Positions 35,890 through 44,802 of a DNA stretch of 64,000 nt are shown piece by piece. Source of the DNA: Tsukamurella pseudospumae. Lineage in GTDB: Bacteria > Actinomycetota > Actinomycetes > Mycobacteriales > Mycobacteriaceae. The stretch is taken from assembly GCF_001575205.1 (NCBI RefSeq), contig NZ_LSRE01000019.1, positions 1 to 64,000 on the forward strand, read 5' to 3'. Under the pieces are notes generated by a model, which ran no database searches, was not told the DNA's origin, and saw only the letters and a list, made by a program, of their open reading frames with translations. A program made the position numbers and the translations under genes. Numbering within the stretch: the stretch's first letter is position 1; every line of letters begins with the position of its first letter.

Positions 35890-35962
35890 CATCTGACCGC
35901 GCAACAACCCATCGCTATTTCCCAGTACCCCAACATGATTTACCCGAAAGGATCCCACCACT

Positions 35963-36967
35963 ATGGCCAAGAATCCATCGCAAGAGCGACCGACGCAGGC
36001 CCAGACGCCGCGCACCATCGTCTACCAGAACGCCGATTTCGTCTCGGCGATGCTGCAAGAGATGTACCAGGCCGGTCTCCTCCAGTCCGCGGAGAGCGAT
36101 ACTGCCGGGAAGAAGACGACGACCGGGAACAAACAGAAGAAGGCCAGCGCCGGGGCTGGCGCCGAAGGGTCCGCGCCGCTCCTCGCCAAGGCCACCGGCA
36201 GGCTCGACGGCGAATGGGTCCGCCAGCAGACCGAGGCCGACGAACGGTCGAGCGCCCAACGACAGAAGTTCGTGTACTCACAAGCGCACTACCTCGACGC
36301 CGTGCGACGCGGACTCGCCGAACGCGGACAGCTCTCCACCGATGCGTTCGCCGCCTCAGCCGGCGACATCGCGGAGTTCACCGCCGTCACGGTGCGCCCG
36401 AACGAGGTCAACGCCCTGCTCGACATCGCAACCCCAACGCTGGTCAGAGAGGTCACCCGCTTCGCCATCCGACACAGTAAACGCGCCGAGATCCAGGAAG
36501 CGTTCGATCAAGCCGAAGCCGCAGGCGTCGACATCGACGCAGGGAAGATCGCCGCGCAGCGCGCCATCCACGAACTCACTGCCTCCGACGCGGCCACCGT
36601 CGCCGAGGCAATTGCCGAAGCACTCCACGTCGACGCACGACGCACCGCCACCCGCGAGTACCACGCCACTGTCACCGACGACCGCAACGCCGTCCTCATA
36701 TGCGACGCCGCACATTTCGTGACCGCAGACCCCGATCGGCTCCTCGACGGCCAATTCACCGTCCTCGGCAAGGTCATCAAGCCCTTGACTCCCAGCACAC
36801 CGATCCTCGCCAACAACAAGCTACTGCGACGATTCCAACCAGAGGCAGTAGCCGACCTCCTCGGTACGTTCGGCGCCGACGAGGCCGCAGCCGAGTACTT
36901 CGATCTTTCCTTCGACACAGAGATCACGAACGCGATCACCGTCATGCCCATCGCGATCTACATCTGA
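35963..36967 (+). CDS. Uncharacterised cargo protein behind tnpC
   Basis: A 334-residue soluble protein I do not recognise. Residues 45-75 are a low-complexity Lys/Gly/Ala linker (GKKTTTGNKQKKASAGAG). The region 120-240 is helical with acidic repeats (EIQEAFDQAEAAGVDIDAGKIAAQRAIHE in parts). The C-terminal part is beta-like (NAVLICDAAHFV, FTVLGKVIKPLTPS, AITVMPIAIYI). It lies 73 bp after tnpC, where Tn554-type elements carry cargo. GC and codon use are slightly lower than for the core genes. No signal peptide or membrane helix. Confidence 0.65.
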   Translation: MAKNPSQERPTQAQTPRTIVYQNADFVSAMLQEMYQAGLLQSAESDTAGKKTTTGNKQKKASAGAGAEGSAPLLAKATGRLDGEWVRQQTEADERSSAQRQKFVYSQAHYLDAVRRGLAERGQLSTDAFAASAGDIAEFTAVTVRPNEVNALLDIATPTLVREVTRFAIRHSKRAEIQEAFDQAEAAGVDIDAGKIAAQRAIHELTASDAATVAEAIAEALHVDARRTATREYHATVTDDRNAVLICDAAHFVTADPDRLLDGQFTVLGKVIKPLTPSTPILANNKLLRRFQPEAVADLLGTFGADEAAAEYFDLSFDTEITNAITVMPIAIYI

Positions 36968-36978
36968 ACCGTCGGTCC

Positions 36979-37014
36979 TGTCGTGGAGTAGGTGCAGATA
37001 ACCGCTCCACGACA
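36979..37014. repeat. Inverted repeat TGTCGTGGAG / CTCCACGACA
   Basis: A perfect 10-bp inverted repeat with a 16-nt loop starts 12 bp after the cargo gene. It may terminate that transcript or mark the end of the element. Confidence 0.6.
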
Positions 37015-37114
37015 GAGGGCACTCTGAGCAATTAGCACTGTCGCCCACGTCGTGGACAGCCAGTAGTCACCTAGAGATATCGAATCTCCTAGGCTCCACA
37101 ACAGAACAACGTCG

Positions 37115-37153
37115 TCAGAGCCGGTATCCGATCCGTTCGGGTACCGGCTCTGA
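37115..37153. terminator. Hairpin TCAGAGCCGGTA / TACCGGCTCTGA
   Basis: A perfect 12-bp stem with a 15-nt loop lies midway between the cargo gene and the next chromosomal gene. It is most simply a terminator for rightward transcription leaving the accessory block. Confidence 0.6.
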
Positions 37154-37275
37154 TGCGTTTCCCGGTCGCCGGCGGGCCCCGACCGTTCGCGTGACATTCG
37201 ACGCAATGATTAGGGTTGCTTTACCTATATTGCGGCGCTAGCGTAGGCCTTCGAAACTCATGAAGGAGACGCCCC

Positions 37276-37761
37276 ATGCGTAAGTCATTCACGGCAGTCC
37301 TCGCCGGCACGGCCATCGCCGCAGCCGCTGCGACCACGGTCGTCGCGCCCGCCTCGGCCGACACCGGCGTCCGCGACACCTCCGCCGCGGACCTGTACGT
37401 GCGCGCGGACAAGCCCACCGCCGCGCAGTTCGAACGCCAGGCGGCCGCGTTCTGGAACCCCAACATCTCGATGGACCAGAAGGTCGCCGTCTCCGTGAAC
37501 GGCGCGAAGGCGCGGCCCGAGCTCGAGAAGGTCATGGCCTACAACAAGGTCTACGACTTCCTCGGCGCCTCGGCCCGCACCACCGGACCGGCGAACGTCA
37601 ACGGTTCCAAGGCCACCGTCGGGCTCAGTGCGATCGTGGTCGGCTTCCCCGCCAACGGCTACAAGTATTACTACACCCGCGAGGGCGGCCTGTGGAAGTT
37701 CGACTGGAAGGCCAACTGCGCGTCGATGGGCTGCACGGGCAACCCGAACTTCGGCTACTGA
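37276..37761 (+). CDS. Secreted low-molecular-weight antigen Mtb12-like protein
   Basis: A 161-residue exported protein. Residues 1-28 form a signal peptide ending ASA-D. The mature part has the pattern NPNISMDQKVAVSVNGAKA and GPANVNGSKATVGL, then a C-terminal GGLWKFDWKANCASMGC. This resembles the mycobacterial MTB12/CFP-2 antigen family of small secreted proteins of unknown function. Two cysteines near the C terminus may form a disulfide. An AAGGAG box precedes the ATG. An ABC exporter follows 16 bp downstream. Confidence 0.65.
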   Translation: MRKSFTAVLAGTAIAAAAATTVVAPASADTGVRDTSAADLYVRADKPTAAQFERQAAAFWNPNISMDQKVAVSVNGAKARPELEKVMAYNKVYDFLGASARTTGPANVNGSKATVGLSAIVVGFPANGYKYYYTREGGLWKFDWKANCASMGCTGNPNFGY

Positions 37762-37777
37762 CACCCCGCGGCATCGG

Positions 37778-38506
37778 ATGATCCGACTGAACGGCGTCGC
37801 CAAACGACTGGGCGGCGCCGTCGCCGTGGACGGGCTGAGTTTCGAGGCCCCGAGCGGGGCCATCACCTACCTGCTCGGCCCCAACGGAGCAGGCAAATCC
37901 ACGGTGATGCGCATGATCGCGGGTCTGGTCCGCCCCGACTCCGGCGAGATCCTCGTCGACGGTGCGAAGGCGGGCCGGCAGCGGCCGGGCGACCTCGGTA
38001 TCGGGCTCGGTCCGTTCGCCCGGAACCCCGCCCATACCGCGCTCGGCCACCTGCGGTGGCAGGCCCGGCTGGGCGGACTCCCCGACGCCGCGGCGCAGCA
38101 CGCCCTCGAACGCGTGGGGCTGGCCTCGGCGTCCCGACAGCGGGTCGGGGGATTCTCGCTGGGCATGGCGCAGCGGCTGTCGATCGCGTCCGCACTCCTG
38201 GGTGATCCGCCGACCCTGCTGCTCGATGAGCCGGCGACAGGCCTCGACGTGGACGGACTGCTCTGGCTGCGTCGTCTCCTCGAGGAGCTGAAGGCCGACG
38301 GTCGCACCGTTCTGATCGCCTCGCACGATCTGGCGGAGGTCGAGGAGACGGCGTCGAGGATCGTGATCCTCGGTCGCGGCCGGGTGCTGGCCGATGCGAC
38401 CCGTGACGAAATCCTCTCGCGCGCCTCGGGCCCGCGGCCGCTCGAGTCCGTCTACCTCGAGTGCACCCGGGGCAGTGTCGAGTACTCCGTCGAGGAGGCG
38501 TCGTGA
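37778..38506 (+). CDS. ABC transporter ATP-binding protein
   Basis: A 242-residue ATPase with Walker A GPNGAGKST (near 34), a degenerate signature FSLGMAQRLSIA in place of LSGGQ, Walker B LLLDEPATGLD and the switch His in ASHD. It resembles the nucleotide-binding subunits of ABC-2 type exporters. It overlaps the membrane subunit by 4 bp. The Q-loop region reads GLGPFARNPAHTALGHL. Substrate unknown. Confidence 0.9.
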   Translation: MIRLNGVAKRLGGAVAVDGLSFEAPSGAITYLLGPNGAGKSTVMRMIAGLVRPDSGEILVDGAKAGRQRPGDLGIGLGPFARNPAHTALGHLRWQARLGGLPDAAAQHALERVGLASASRQRVGGFSLGMAQRLSIASALLGDPPTLLLDEPATGLDVDGLLWLRRLLEELKADGRTVLIASHDLAEVEETASRIVILGRGRVLADATRDEILSRASGPRPLESVYLECTRGSVEYSVEEAS

Positions 38507-39315
38507 CCGCCGGTTCCCCGTCGCTGAGCGGTCTCGTGCCCGGGTTGGTCGCGGCGGTGCGCAGCGAAGCGGCGAAGCTCAGCGGGCGGAGCCCGGCGAT
38601 CGCCGCCGGGGTGCCGCTCGCGATCGCCGTCCCGCTCCTCGTGAACTACGTCATCGCGGAGGCGGTCGAGCGCAACAAGATCAACGGCGCCGGCGGGATG
38701 GACACCAGCAACGCCGCCTACTGGGTACTGGTGTTCTCCACGTACATCCTCGTGTCCGGCGTCGTCTACTCCACCGCGGGCGAGTTCGGCAACGGGACGA
38801 TCGACCTGGTCTTCGCGCGCCAACCCCGGCGATGGTTCCTGCCCACCGCCAAGGTCGCGGTCTTCGGTGCTGTCGCGGCGGGGACGAGCGCCGTCACCGT
38901 CGCCGTGCTCATGGTCGGGTTCCCGCGCCTGTACCCCGATACCTGGGGGCGAGTGGAGCTGTTCTCCGGAGCGGGGATCCGGCTCTGGTGCGGCATCCCG
39001 CTGTACATGGTGCTGGTGACCATGCTCGGTGTAGGGCTGGCGACCCTGCTGCCCAAGCCGGGTCTTGTGCTGACGCTCCTGTTGCTCTGGCGATTCGGCG
39101 TCGAGACCTTCGTGACGTTCATCCGCGGCGACCTCGGACTCGTCGTGCAGCGCTGGTCGCCGTTCCGCAACGCCGACCTCGGCGTCGGGCAGCTGAGCAC
39201 GATCACCAGCCCGTTCGGTGGTCCGAACGGATCGCTGGCGTACTTCGGGCTGGTCTGCGTCGTCGTTTTCGCGGCGGGGGTCTGGAAGATGGTGCGGGCG
39301 GACATCACCCGCTGA
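38503..39315 (+). CDS. ABC-2 type transporter permease
   Basis: A 270-residue membrane protein with six hydrophobic segments. GTG 38503 overlaps the ATPase stop. The region STAGEFGNGTIDLVFARQPRRWFLPTAKV is the conserved coupling segment of ABC-2 permeases. With the ATPase it forms a homodimeric exporter. The gene ends about 210 bp before the CNNM pair; that gap holds an AT-rich stretch (39398-39420) that could be a promoter. Confidence 0.85.
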   Translation: MTAGSPSLSGLVPGLVAAVRSEAAKLSGRSPAIAAGVPLAIAVPLLVNYVIAEAVERNKINGAGGMDTSNAAYWVLVFSTYILVSGVVYSTAGEFGNGTIDLVFARQPRRWFLPTAKVAVFGAVAAGTSAVTVAVLMVGFPRLYPDTWGRVELFSGAGIRLWCGIPLYMVLVTMLGVGLATLLPKPGLVLTLLLLWRFGVETFVTFIRGDLGLVVQRWSPFRNADLGVGQLSTITSPFGGPNGSLAYFGLVCVVVFAAGVWKMVRADITR

Positions 39316-39526
39316 TCGTCGACCCCCGAGCGGCGACATGACGACGCTCGGACGCCCCTCCGGACCCGCCCGACCTGCGACGATGCCGGATCATCGGTTT
39401 TGACTTACTCTTTACTCCATGGCGGGACGGACCCGCTGCCCCGACGCAGAGAGAATCGATGAGACGCGCCTCGCGCAAACGCCGAAGACTCCGCCCTGAG
39501 CCGCTGGACCGTCGGAGGTGTTGCAG

Positions 39527-40885
39527 GTGATCACGGTCCTGACGATCCTCGCGGGCGTCCTGGTGGTCCTGCTGATCACCGCGTTCACCGGCTACTTCGT
39601 GGCTCAGGAGTTCGCCTACATGGCCGTGGACCGGTCGCGGCTCAAGGCCCGCGCCGCGGCGGGTGACGAGGCCTCGGCCCGCGCCCTGCAGGTCACCAAG
39701 CGCACCTCGTTCATGCTCTCCGGAGCCCAGTTGGGTATCACCGTGACGGGCCTGCTGGTCGGCTACGTCGCGGAACCCCTCATCGGTCGCGGGCTCGGCA
39801 CGCTGCTCGGCGGCGTCGGCGTCCCGACCGCGGTCGGCATCGCGATCGGCGCCCTGCTGGCGGTGGCCTTCTCCACCATCGTGCAGATGGTCTTCGGCGA
39901 GCTCTTCCCCAAGAACCTGGCCATCGCCCGGCCGGAGCCCGTGGCCCGCGCGCTCGCGCTGTCGACGACGCTGTACCTGACGGTGTTCGGTCGGCTCATC
40001 CGGTTCTTCGACCAGTCCTCGAACCTGCTGCTGCGCGCCGTGAGGATCGAGCCGGTGCACGACGTCGAGCACTCGGCCACCCCGCGCGACCTCGAGCACA
40101 TCGTCGCCGCATCCCGCGACGCCGGCGACCTGCCGCGCGAGCTGTCGACGCTGCTCGATCGCATCCTCGACTTCCCCACGCACACGGCCGAGCACGCGAT
40201 GATCCCCCGCGCGCTGGTCGGCACCGTGTCCGCGGACGAAACCGCGGCCGCAGTCCTCGACCGCATGGCCGACGGCCACACCCGCTACCCGGTGGTGGGT
40301 GCGAGCGCCGACGACCTCATCGGTGTCATCACCCTCCACGACCTGCTCGCCGACACCTCGGGCGACGCCCGTACGCGGTGCCGGCCCGCGGTGATCGTGC
40401 CGGGTTCGATGCCGCTGCCGGCGGTCGTCGCCCAGCTCGCGGCGGCGGGCCAGGAGATGGCGCTGGTCATCGACGAGTACGGCGGATTCGACGGTGTCGT
40501 CACCGTCGAGGACATCGCGGAGGAACTCGTCGGCGAGATCGACGACGAGCACGACGGCACCGACGCCGAGCCCCTCGCGGCCGACGGCGAGGGCTGGATC
40601 GCTCGCGGAGACCTGCACCTCGACGAGGTCGAACGCCTCCTCGAGGTGGAGCTCGAGTCCGGCGACCACGAGACCCTGGGCGGCGCCGTGACCGCCCGAA
40701 TCGGGGCACTGCCCCGCGTCGGCGACATCGCGGACCTGCCTCTCGTCCCGGACCCCGCGGCAGTGCCGGGCTCCGGCCCGCGCCGTCGGCTCCGGGCGGA
40801 GGTGCGCACCGTCGAACGACGGGTGCCCGCCTCCGTGCACCTGACGATCCACGAGGAAGACGCGGCGGAGGTCGGACATGAGTAG
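39527..40885 (+). CDS. CNNM/CorC (HlyC/CorC) family membrane protein
   Basis: A 452-residue protein. An N-terminal DUF21 domain with three or four membrane helices (FTGYFVAQEFAYMAVDRSRLK, QLGITVTGLLVGYVAEPLI) is followed by a CBS-domain pair (about 190-320) and a C-terminal CorC_HlyC domain. Such proteins transport or regulate Mg2+ and Co2+. GTG 39527 has GGAGG 8 bp upstream; GTG 39518 is also in frame but overlaps that box. It overlaps the second CNNM gene by 8 bp. Confidence 0.85.
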   Translation: MITVLTILAGVLVVLLITAFTGYFVAQEFAYMAVDRSRLKARAAAGDEASARALQVTKRTSFMLSGAQLGITVTGLLVGYVAEPLIGRGLGTLLGGVGVPTAVGIAIGALLAVAFSTIVQMVFGELFPKNLAIARPEPVARALALSTTLYLTVFGRLIRFFDQSSNLLLRAVRIEPVHDVEHSATPRDLEHIVAASRDAGDLPRELSTLLDRILDFPTHTAEHAMIPRALVGTVSADETAAAVLDRMADGHTRYPVVGASADDLIGVITLHDLLADTSGDARTRCRPAVIVPGSMPLPAVVAQLAAAGQEMALVIDEYGGFDGVVTVEDIAEELVGEIDDEHDGTDAEPLAADGEGWIARGDLHLDEVERLLEVELESGDHETLGGAVTARIGALPRVGDIADLPLVPDPAAVPGSGPRRRLRAEVRTVERRVPASVHLTIHEEDAAEVGHE

Positions 40886-41873
40886 CCCCTGGGTGATCGT
40901 GGCCGTCACGGTCGCGCTGATCGCGGCCAGTGCCTTCTTCGTGGCTGTCGAGTTCGCGCTGATCGCTGCGCGGCGCTACCGCCTCGAGGAGGAGGCACAG
41001 CACAGCGCGTCGGCCCGCGCGGCTCTGCGCAGCGCTTCCGAGCTGTCGGTGCTGCTGGCCGGCTCGCAGCTGGGCATCACGGTCTGCACGCTGGCGCTCG
41101 GCGCCATCACCAAGCCCGCCGTGGACGGCTGGCTCAAGGCCCCCCTCGCGGCGACGGGCATGCCCGCGGTGGTCGCGAGCGTGACCTCCTTCGTGCTCGC
41201 GCTGATCGTCGTGACCTTCCTGCACCTGGTGGTGGGTGAGATGGCCCCCAAGTCGTGGGCCATCGCGCACCCGGAACGGTCCGCGATCCTCCTGGCCCTG
41301 CCGATGCGGGCCTTCATGGTGGTGACGCGGCCGCTCCTGCTCGTGCTCAACGAGGCCGCCAACCGATGCCTGCGCCTCGTGGGTGTGACCCCGGTCAACG
41401 AGGTGGAGTCCGGGCAGGACCCCACCGCGCTGCGCCAGCTCGTCGAGCACTCGGCGGTCGTGGGCTCACTCGACGAGCGCTACTCCGGCCAGCTGACCAG
41501 CGCGCTGGAGCTCGAATCGCTGACCGTCGGCGACATCGCCGACTGGGGCGTCGCACCGTCGACGGTCCCGGGCGCCGCGACGCCCGCCCAGGTCCGGGCG
41601 GTCGCGGACGAGACCGGGCACCTGCGGCTCCTCGTGACCGACGGTGCCGACCTGGTCGGGGTCGTGCACGTCCGGGACTGCCTCAAGGCGGAAGCCGGCG
41701 CGACCGCCGAGTCGCTCCGGCGACCGGTCCTCGTGCTCGGGGGCGCGGAGCCCGCGTACGCCGCGCTCGCGACCATGCGCGAGTCGCGCACGCACCTCGC
41801 CGTCGTCGAGGACGACGGTGGGCGGGCCGTCGTCACGCTGTCCGATCTGCTGGGCCGGCTCATGCCGGCCTGA
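40878..41873 (+). CDS. CNNM/CorC family membrane protein, short form
   Basis: A 331-residue partner of the preceding protein. It has the DUF21 membrane domain (VAVEFALIAARRYRLEEE, QLGITVCTLALGAITKPAV, VVGEMAPKSWAIAHP) and a CBS pair, but no C-terminal CorC domain. The two CNNM genes overlap by 8 bp and likely form a heteromer or two related transporters. The next feature is a cobalamin riboswitch with cobalt-transport genes, which fits a divalent-metal theme. Confidence 0.85.
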   Translation: MSSPWVIVAVTVALIAASAFFVAVEFALIAARRYRLEEEAQHSASARAALRSASELSVLLAGSQLGITVCTLALGAITKPAVDGWLKAPLAATGMPAVVASVTSFVLALIVVTFLHLVVGEMAPKSWAIAHPERSAILLALPMRAFMVVTRPLLLVLNEAANRCLRLVGVTPVNEVESGQDPTALRQLVEHSAVVGSLDERYSGQLTSALELESLTVGDIADWGVAPSTVPGAATPAQVRAVADETGHLRLLVTDGADLVGVVHVRDCLKAEAGATAESLRRPVLVLGGAEPAYAALATMRESRTHLAVVEDDGGRAVVTLSDLLGRLMPA

Positions 41874-41919
41874 GCGGCCGGGTGAGCGGCGAGGGGTGAA
41901 GGGCGGCGCCGGGGTGGGC

Positions 41920-42045
41920 GCGGGGTTACACTGCGCGAGCCGGATGCGGAATCCCCGTCGGGAGCGGTCGCGCCACTGTGAAGCCAGACCCGCGCCGGTG
42001 ACGGACCCGGAACGCCGGGCACCGTCGAACCGCCTAACCCGGGCG
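41920..42045 (+). promoter_or_regulatory. Cobalamin (B12) riboswitch
   Basis: The leader of cbtB has the hallmark core GCGCCACTGTGAAGCCAGACC (41971-41990 and following), preceded by GGGAGCGGTC and followed by helices ending in CGCCTAACCCGGGCG. This is the B12-box arrangement of cobalamin riboswitches. Adenosylcobalamin binding would lower expression of the cobalt transporter below it. Boundaries are approximate. Confidence 0.88.
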
Positions 42046-42073
42046 CGAAGCCCCCGGAAGAAGGAGTGCGCTC

Positions 42074-42289
42074 ATGGCGAACGCATCCACGACCACCGCG
42101 CACGCCGGTGATCTTTCCCTGCACATCTCCCGCCGCGCGGTGTGGCTGTCGGCCACGCTGATCCTGGCCGTGCTCGTGTACTACTTCATCGGCATCGACC
42201 AGGGCGCCGTCTCGGTGTTCGGGAGCGACATGCACGTGCACGAGTTCTTCCACGACGCCCGGCATTTCCTGGGCTTCCCCTGCCACTGA
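42074..42289 (+). CDS. cbtB: Cobalt transporter subunit CbtB
   Basis: A 71-residue protein with one membrane helix (about 23-42) and a C-terminal His-rich motif HVHEFFHDARHFLGFPCH, the presumed metal-binding end characteristic of CbtB. It works with CbtA to import cobalt for B12 synthesis. It lies directly behind the cobalamin riboswitch; AAGGAG precedes ATG 42074 by 6 bp. Confidence 0.92.
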   Translation: MANASTTTAHAGDLSLHISRRAVWLSATLILAVLVYYFIGIDQGAVSVFGSDMHVHEFFHDARHFLGFPCH

Positions 42290-42303
42290 TCGGGGACCGA
42301 CAA

Positions 42304-43059
42304 GTGGAGAAGCAGGTCATCGCCCGCGGCGCACTCGCCGGGGCGATCGCAGGGCTGTTCGCGTTCGCCTTCGCCCGGATCATGGTCGAGCCGATCATCG
42401 GCCGGGCCATCGATTTCGAAGAGGCCCGCAACGCCGCGGAGCACGCCGCGCACCCGGGGATGGCGATGGACGAGCCGGAACTGTTCACCCGCGCGATGCA
42501 GCAGAACGTGGGGCTCGGGGCGGGCCTGATCCTGTTCGGTCTCGCGATGGGCGCCCTCTTCGCGGTCGCCTACTGCGTCGCGGCGCCGAAGCTCGCGCAG
42601 TGGACCCCGCGGTCGGTGGCGCTCGCGGTGGCGGGCTCGCTGTTCGCCGGGGTCTACGCCCTGCCCTACCTGAAGTACCCGCCGAACCCGCCCGTCGTGG
42701 GCGATCCCGACACGATCCGCGAGCGGACCGGCGCGTACCTGCTCATGGTCGCGATCTGCGTCGCGCTCGTCGCCGCCGCGTGGGTCATCGGCCTGGCCGT
42801 GGTCCCGCGCCTCGGTACGTACGGCGCGGCGCTGGCCGGCGGGGCCGTCGTGATCGGCGGGCTGATCCTGGCCTGCCTGCTCCTGCCGGCGAACGCCCCG
42901 ACGACGAAGGGTTTCGACCCCGACGACCTGTACTGGTTCCGGACCTACTCGTTCCTCGCGCAGGCCCTGCTGTGGGGCGCGATCGGGCTGATCGGCGGGG
43001 AACTACTGCATCGCCTGACGGTGCGCAGCGCTTCCCGGGCGGTGCCCGCCGCCGCCTGA
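42304..43059 (+). CDS. cbtA: Cobalt transporter subunit CbtA
   Basis: A 251-residue membrane protein with about six helices. It has the family N terminus RGALAGAIAGLFAFAFARI and the segment YLKYPPNPPVVGDPDTIRER between helices. GTG 42304 lies 14 bp after the cbtB stop. Predicted B12-regulated cobalt uptake with CbtB. No ATPase is associated, so it is likely a secondary transporter or channel. Confidence 0.9.
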   Translation: MEKQVIARGALAGAIAGLFAFAFARIMVEPIIGRAIDFEEARNAAEHAAHPGMAMDEPELFTRAMQQNVGLGAGLILFGLAMGALFAVAYCVAAPKLAQWTPRSVALAVAGSLFAGVYALPYLKYPPNPPVVGDPDTIRERTGAYLLMVAICVALVAAAWVIGLAVVPRLGTYGAALAGGAVVIGGLILACLLLPANAPTTKGFDPDDLYWFRTYSFLAQALLWGAIGLIGGELLHRLTVRSASRAVPAAA

Positions 43060-43162
43060 ACGATCGTCGGTGGAACTCTGCGACGACGCCTCGGCGTGTC
43101 GTCGCCGACACGCACCGAGGAACGGGGTGCGGCACGACGCAGCGGCGGCATACCCTGAGGGT

Positions 43163-43336
43163 ATGAACCGCCGCTGCGCTCTGTGCTGGGTGGCCGCGTT
43201 GATCTCGGTCGTCGTGGCCGCCACCGCTCACTACCGCGGGGGCTGGGGCGGCCTCGACGGCCTGTTCTTCGTCATCGCACTGGCCTGGGCGCTGGTCGCG
43301 ATCCAGGCGCACCAGCCCGCGGGGTGGCGCGGTTAG
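43163..43336 (+). CDS. Small membrane protein
   Basis: A 57-residue protein with two hydrophobic segments (about 7-24 and 31-47) joined by HYRGGWGGLDG. A CTGAGGGT box immediately precedes ATG 43163. No family recognised. Confidence 0.55.
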   Translation: MNRRCALCWVAALISVVVAATAHYRGGWGGLDGLFFVIALAWALVAIQAHQPAGWRG

Positions 43337-43386
43337 GTCGTGCGCGCCGGTCCGCCTGCCCGACGGTGCGCCGCCGGACCCGGTGG

Positions 43387-43902
43387 CTACTCGCCCTTCT
43401 TGCGCGGATCCTCGTCGGCCGCCGACTCGACCGCGACGACGACCTCCTCCTCGAGCTCCTCGACGGGGGCCGGTGCGCTGTCCGCGGTGGCGCCGGTGGC
43501 GGGCCGCACACGCGGCGGCTCCGGTGCGATCGGCGGGACCTTCGGGGTGCGCAGGACCTTGAAGGCGACGCCACCGAGGGCGAGCACGAGGGCGATGATC
43601 GCGCCGATGACCAGCGGCTTCCGCAGGGCCGGGCGGGCCGGCGCACCGTCGGACAGGGTGATCGCCTGCTCGGGATCGACGTCCGCAGGAGCGAGCCACG
43701 ACCGCACCAGGCGGTAGAGCGCGGCCAGGGTGCGCCCGGTGAGCGAGAGCCCGAGGCCGGTCAGGGCGCGCGCGATGTTCGCCGGACCGACGATGCTCTG
43801 GCCGAGTCCGGAGACCAGGCGTTGGGTGTTCGTGGGGCGGTTCGCGGCGGCCGACGGGGCGTCGGCGGCGGGTGCATCCTCGAGCAGAGGGGTGGTGGCC
43901 AT
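43387..43902 (-). CDS. Single-pass membrane protein at the Rv0008c position
   Basis: A 171-residue protein. It has an N-terminal Ala/Pro-rich region, amphipathic helices (QSIVGPANIARALTGLGL, RTLAALYRLVRSWLAP), one membrane helix (about 97-115) and an acidic tail (EELEEEVVVAVESAADEDPRKKGE in parts). It occupies the same place relative to ppiA as Rv0008c in M. tuberculosis, divergent from ppiA. ATG 43902 is the natural start. Function unknown, possibly envelope or division related from context. Confidence 0.65.
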   Translation of the reverse strand: MATTPLLEDAPAADAPSAAANRPTNTQRLVSGLGQSIVGPANIARALTGLGLSLTGRTLAALYRLVRSWLAPADVDPEQAITLSDGAPARPALRKPLVIGAIIALVLALGGVAFKVLRTPKVPPIAPEPPRVRPATGATADSAPAPVEELEEEVVVAVESAADEDPRKKGE

Positions 43903-44003
43903 CGGAGGCGTGATCCTTTCAGCGGACGAGTATGAGTGCATCCACCGCCGGATTCTTACGATCTCTACCGGTTCGCACCTGCGGAGAATGGCAGAATGGC
44001 GGT

Positions 44004-44537
44004 GTGACCAACTCCAACGCTACCGCCCACGCGACCCTGCACACCTCTGAAGGCGACATCCGTATCGCGCTGTTCGGCAATCACGCTCCCGTGACCGTGG
44101 CGAACTTCCTCGGACTCGCGCAGGGCACCAAGGAATACACCACGACGAACGCGGCCGGTGAAGCCGCGGGTCCGTTCTACGACGGGTCGATCTTCCACCG
44201 CATCATCGACGGCTTCATGATCCAGGGCGGTGACCCCACCGGTACCGGCACGGGCGGCCCGGGTTACGACTTCGTCGACGAGTTCCATCCGGAGCTGCGC
44301 TTCGATCACCCGTACATCCTCGCGATGGCCAACATCGGCCGCCCGGCGACGAACGGCTCGCAGTTCTTCATCACTGTCGGCAAGACCCCGCACCTCAACA
44401 ACCGGCACACCATCTTCGGTGAGGTCGAGGACGAGGCCAGCCGCAAGGTCGTCGACGCCATCGGCAGCGCGCAGACCGACCGCGCCGATCGTCCGCTCAA
44501 GGACATCACGATCAACTCGATCACCGTCGAGCAGTAG
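44004..44537 (+). CDS. ppiA: Peptidyl-prolyl cis-trans isomerase, cyclophilin type
   Basis: A 177-residue cytosolic cyclophilin. The catalytic Arg lies in [14 protein letters not shown], and NGSQFFI and [10 protein letters not shown] complete the active-site motifs. It catalyses proline isomerisation during protein folding. GTG 44004 is the only plausible start near the conserved N terminus. A terminator follows 18 bp after the stop. Gene order with the PH-domain protein, crgA and trpG matches Rv0009 (PpiA). Confidence 0.93.
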   Translation: MTNSNATAHATLHTSEGDIRIALFGNHAPVTVANFLGLAQGTKEYTTTNAAGEAAGPFYDGSIFHRIIDGFMIQGGDPTGTGTGGPGYDFVDEFHPELRFDHPYILAMANIGRPATNGSQFFITVGKTPHLNNRHTIFGEVEDEASRKVVDAIGSAQTDRADRPLKDITINSITVEQ

Positions 44538-44555
44538 TCCGCTCCATCGTCGAAG

Positions 44556-44590
44556 AACGCCCGGTCTCCCGCGGGGAGGCCGGGCGTTTC
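44556..44590 (+). terminator. Intrinsic terminator of ppiA
   Basis: AACGCCCGG (44556-44564) pairs with CCGGGCGTT (44580-44588). An inner stem TCTCCC/GGGGAG closes the loop and TTT follows. Together they form a strong hairpin 18 bp after the ppiA stop. Confidence 0.85.
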
Positions 44591-44802
44591 TCATGCCCTC
44601 AGGGCGACGGTGCCGCGCGAGCGGCGGAGAGCCCCGGCAGATTCATTACTTAGCGCAGCACATTCACGATGTCGGAGTCTGTTCGCGCGGAAATTGTCGG
44701 ACGGGCAAGGATTCCTGTGACTCCGGTCTCGATCGGCCCAGCTCGGTGAGCATGTTCACCCCGCAACGGGCCGTCTGAGATGGACACCCGAAGTCCGCGC
44801 TT

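Larger units (their letters stand above)
36968..37275. other. Intergenic region with several dyads, possible right edge of the accessory block
   Basis: No gene fits here. Besides the two hairpins listed separately, CTAGAGAT-N5-ATCTCCTAG (37071-37092) is a near-perfect dyad, and GTCGTGGA recurs at 37049-37056. The last 40 bp contain an AT-rich promoter-like stretch before the secreted-protein gene. Confidence 0.5.
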
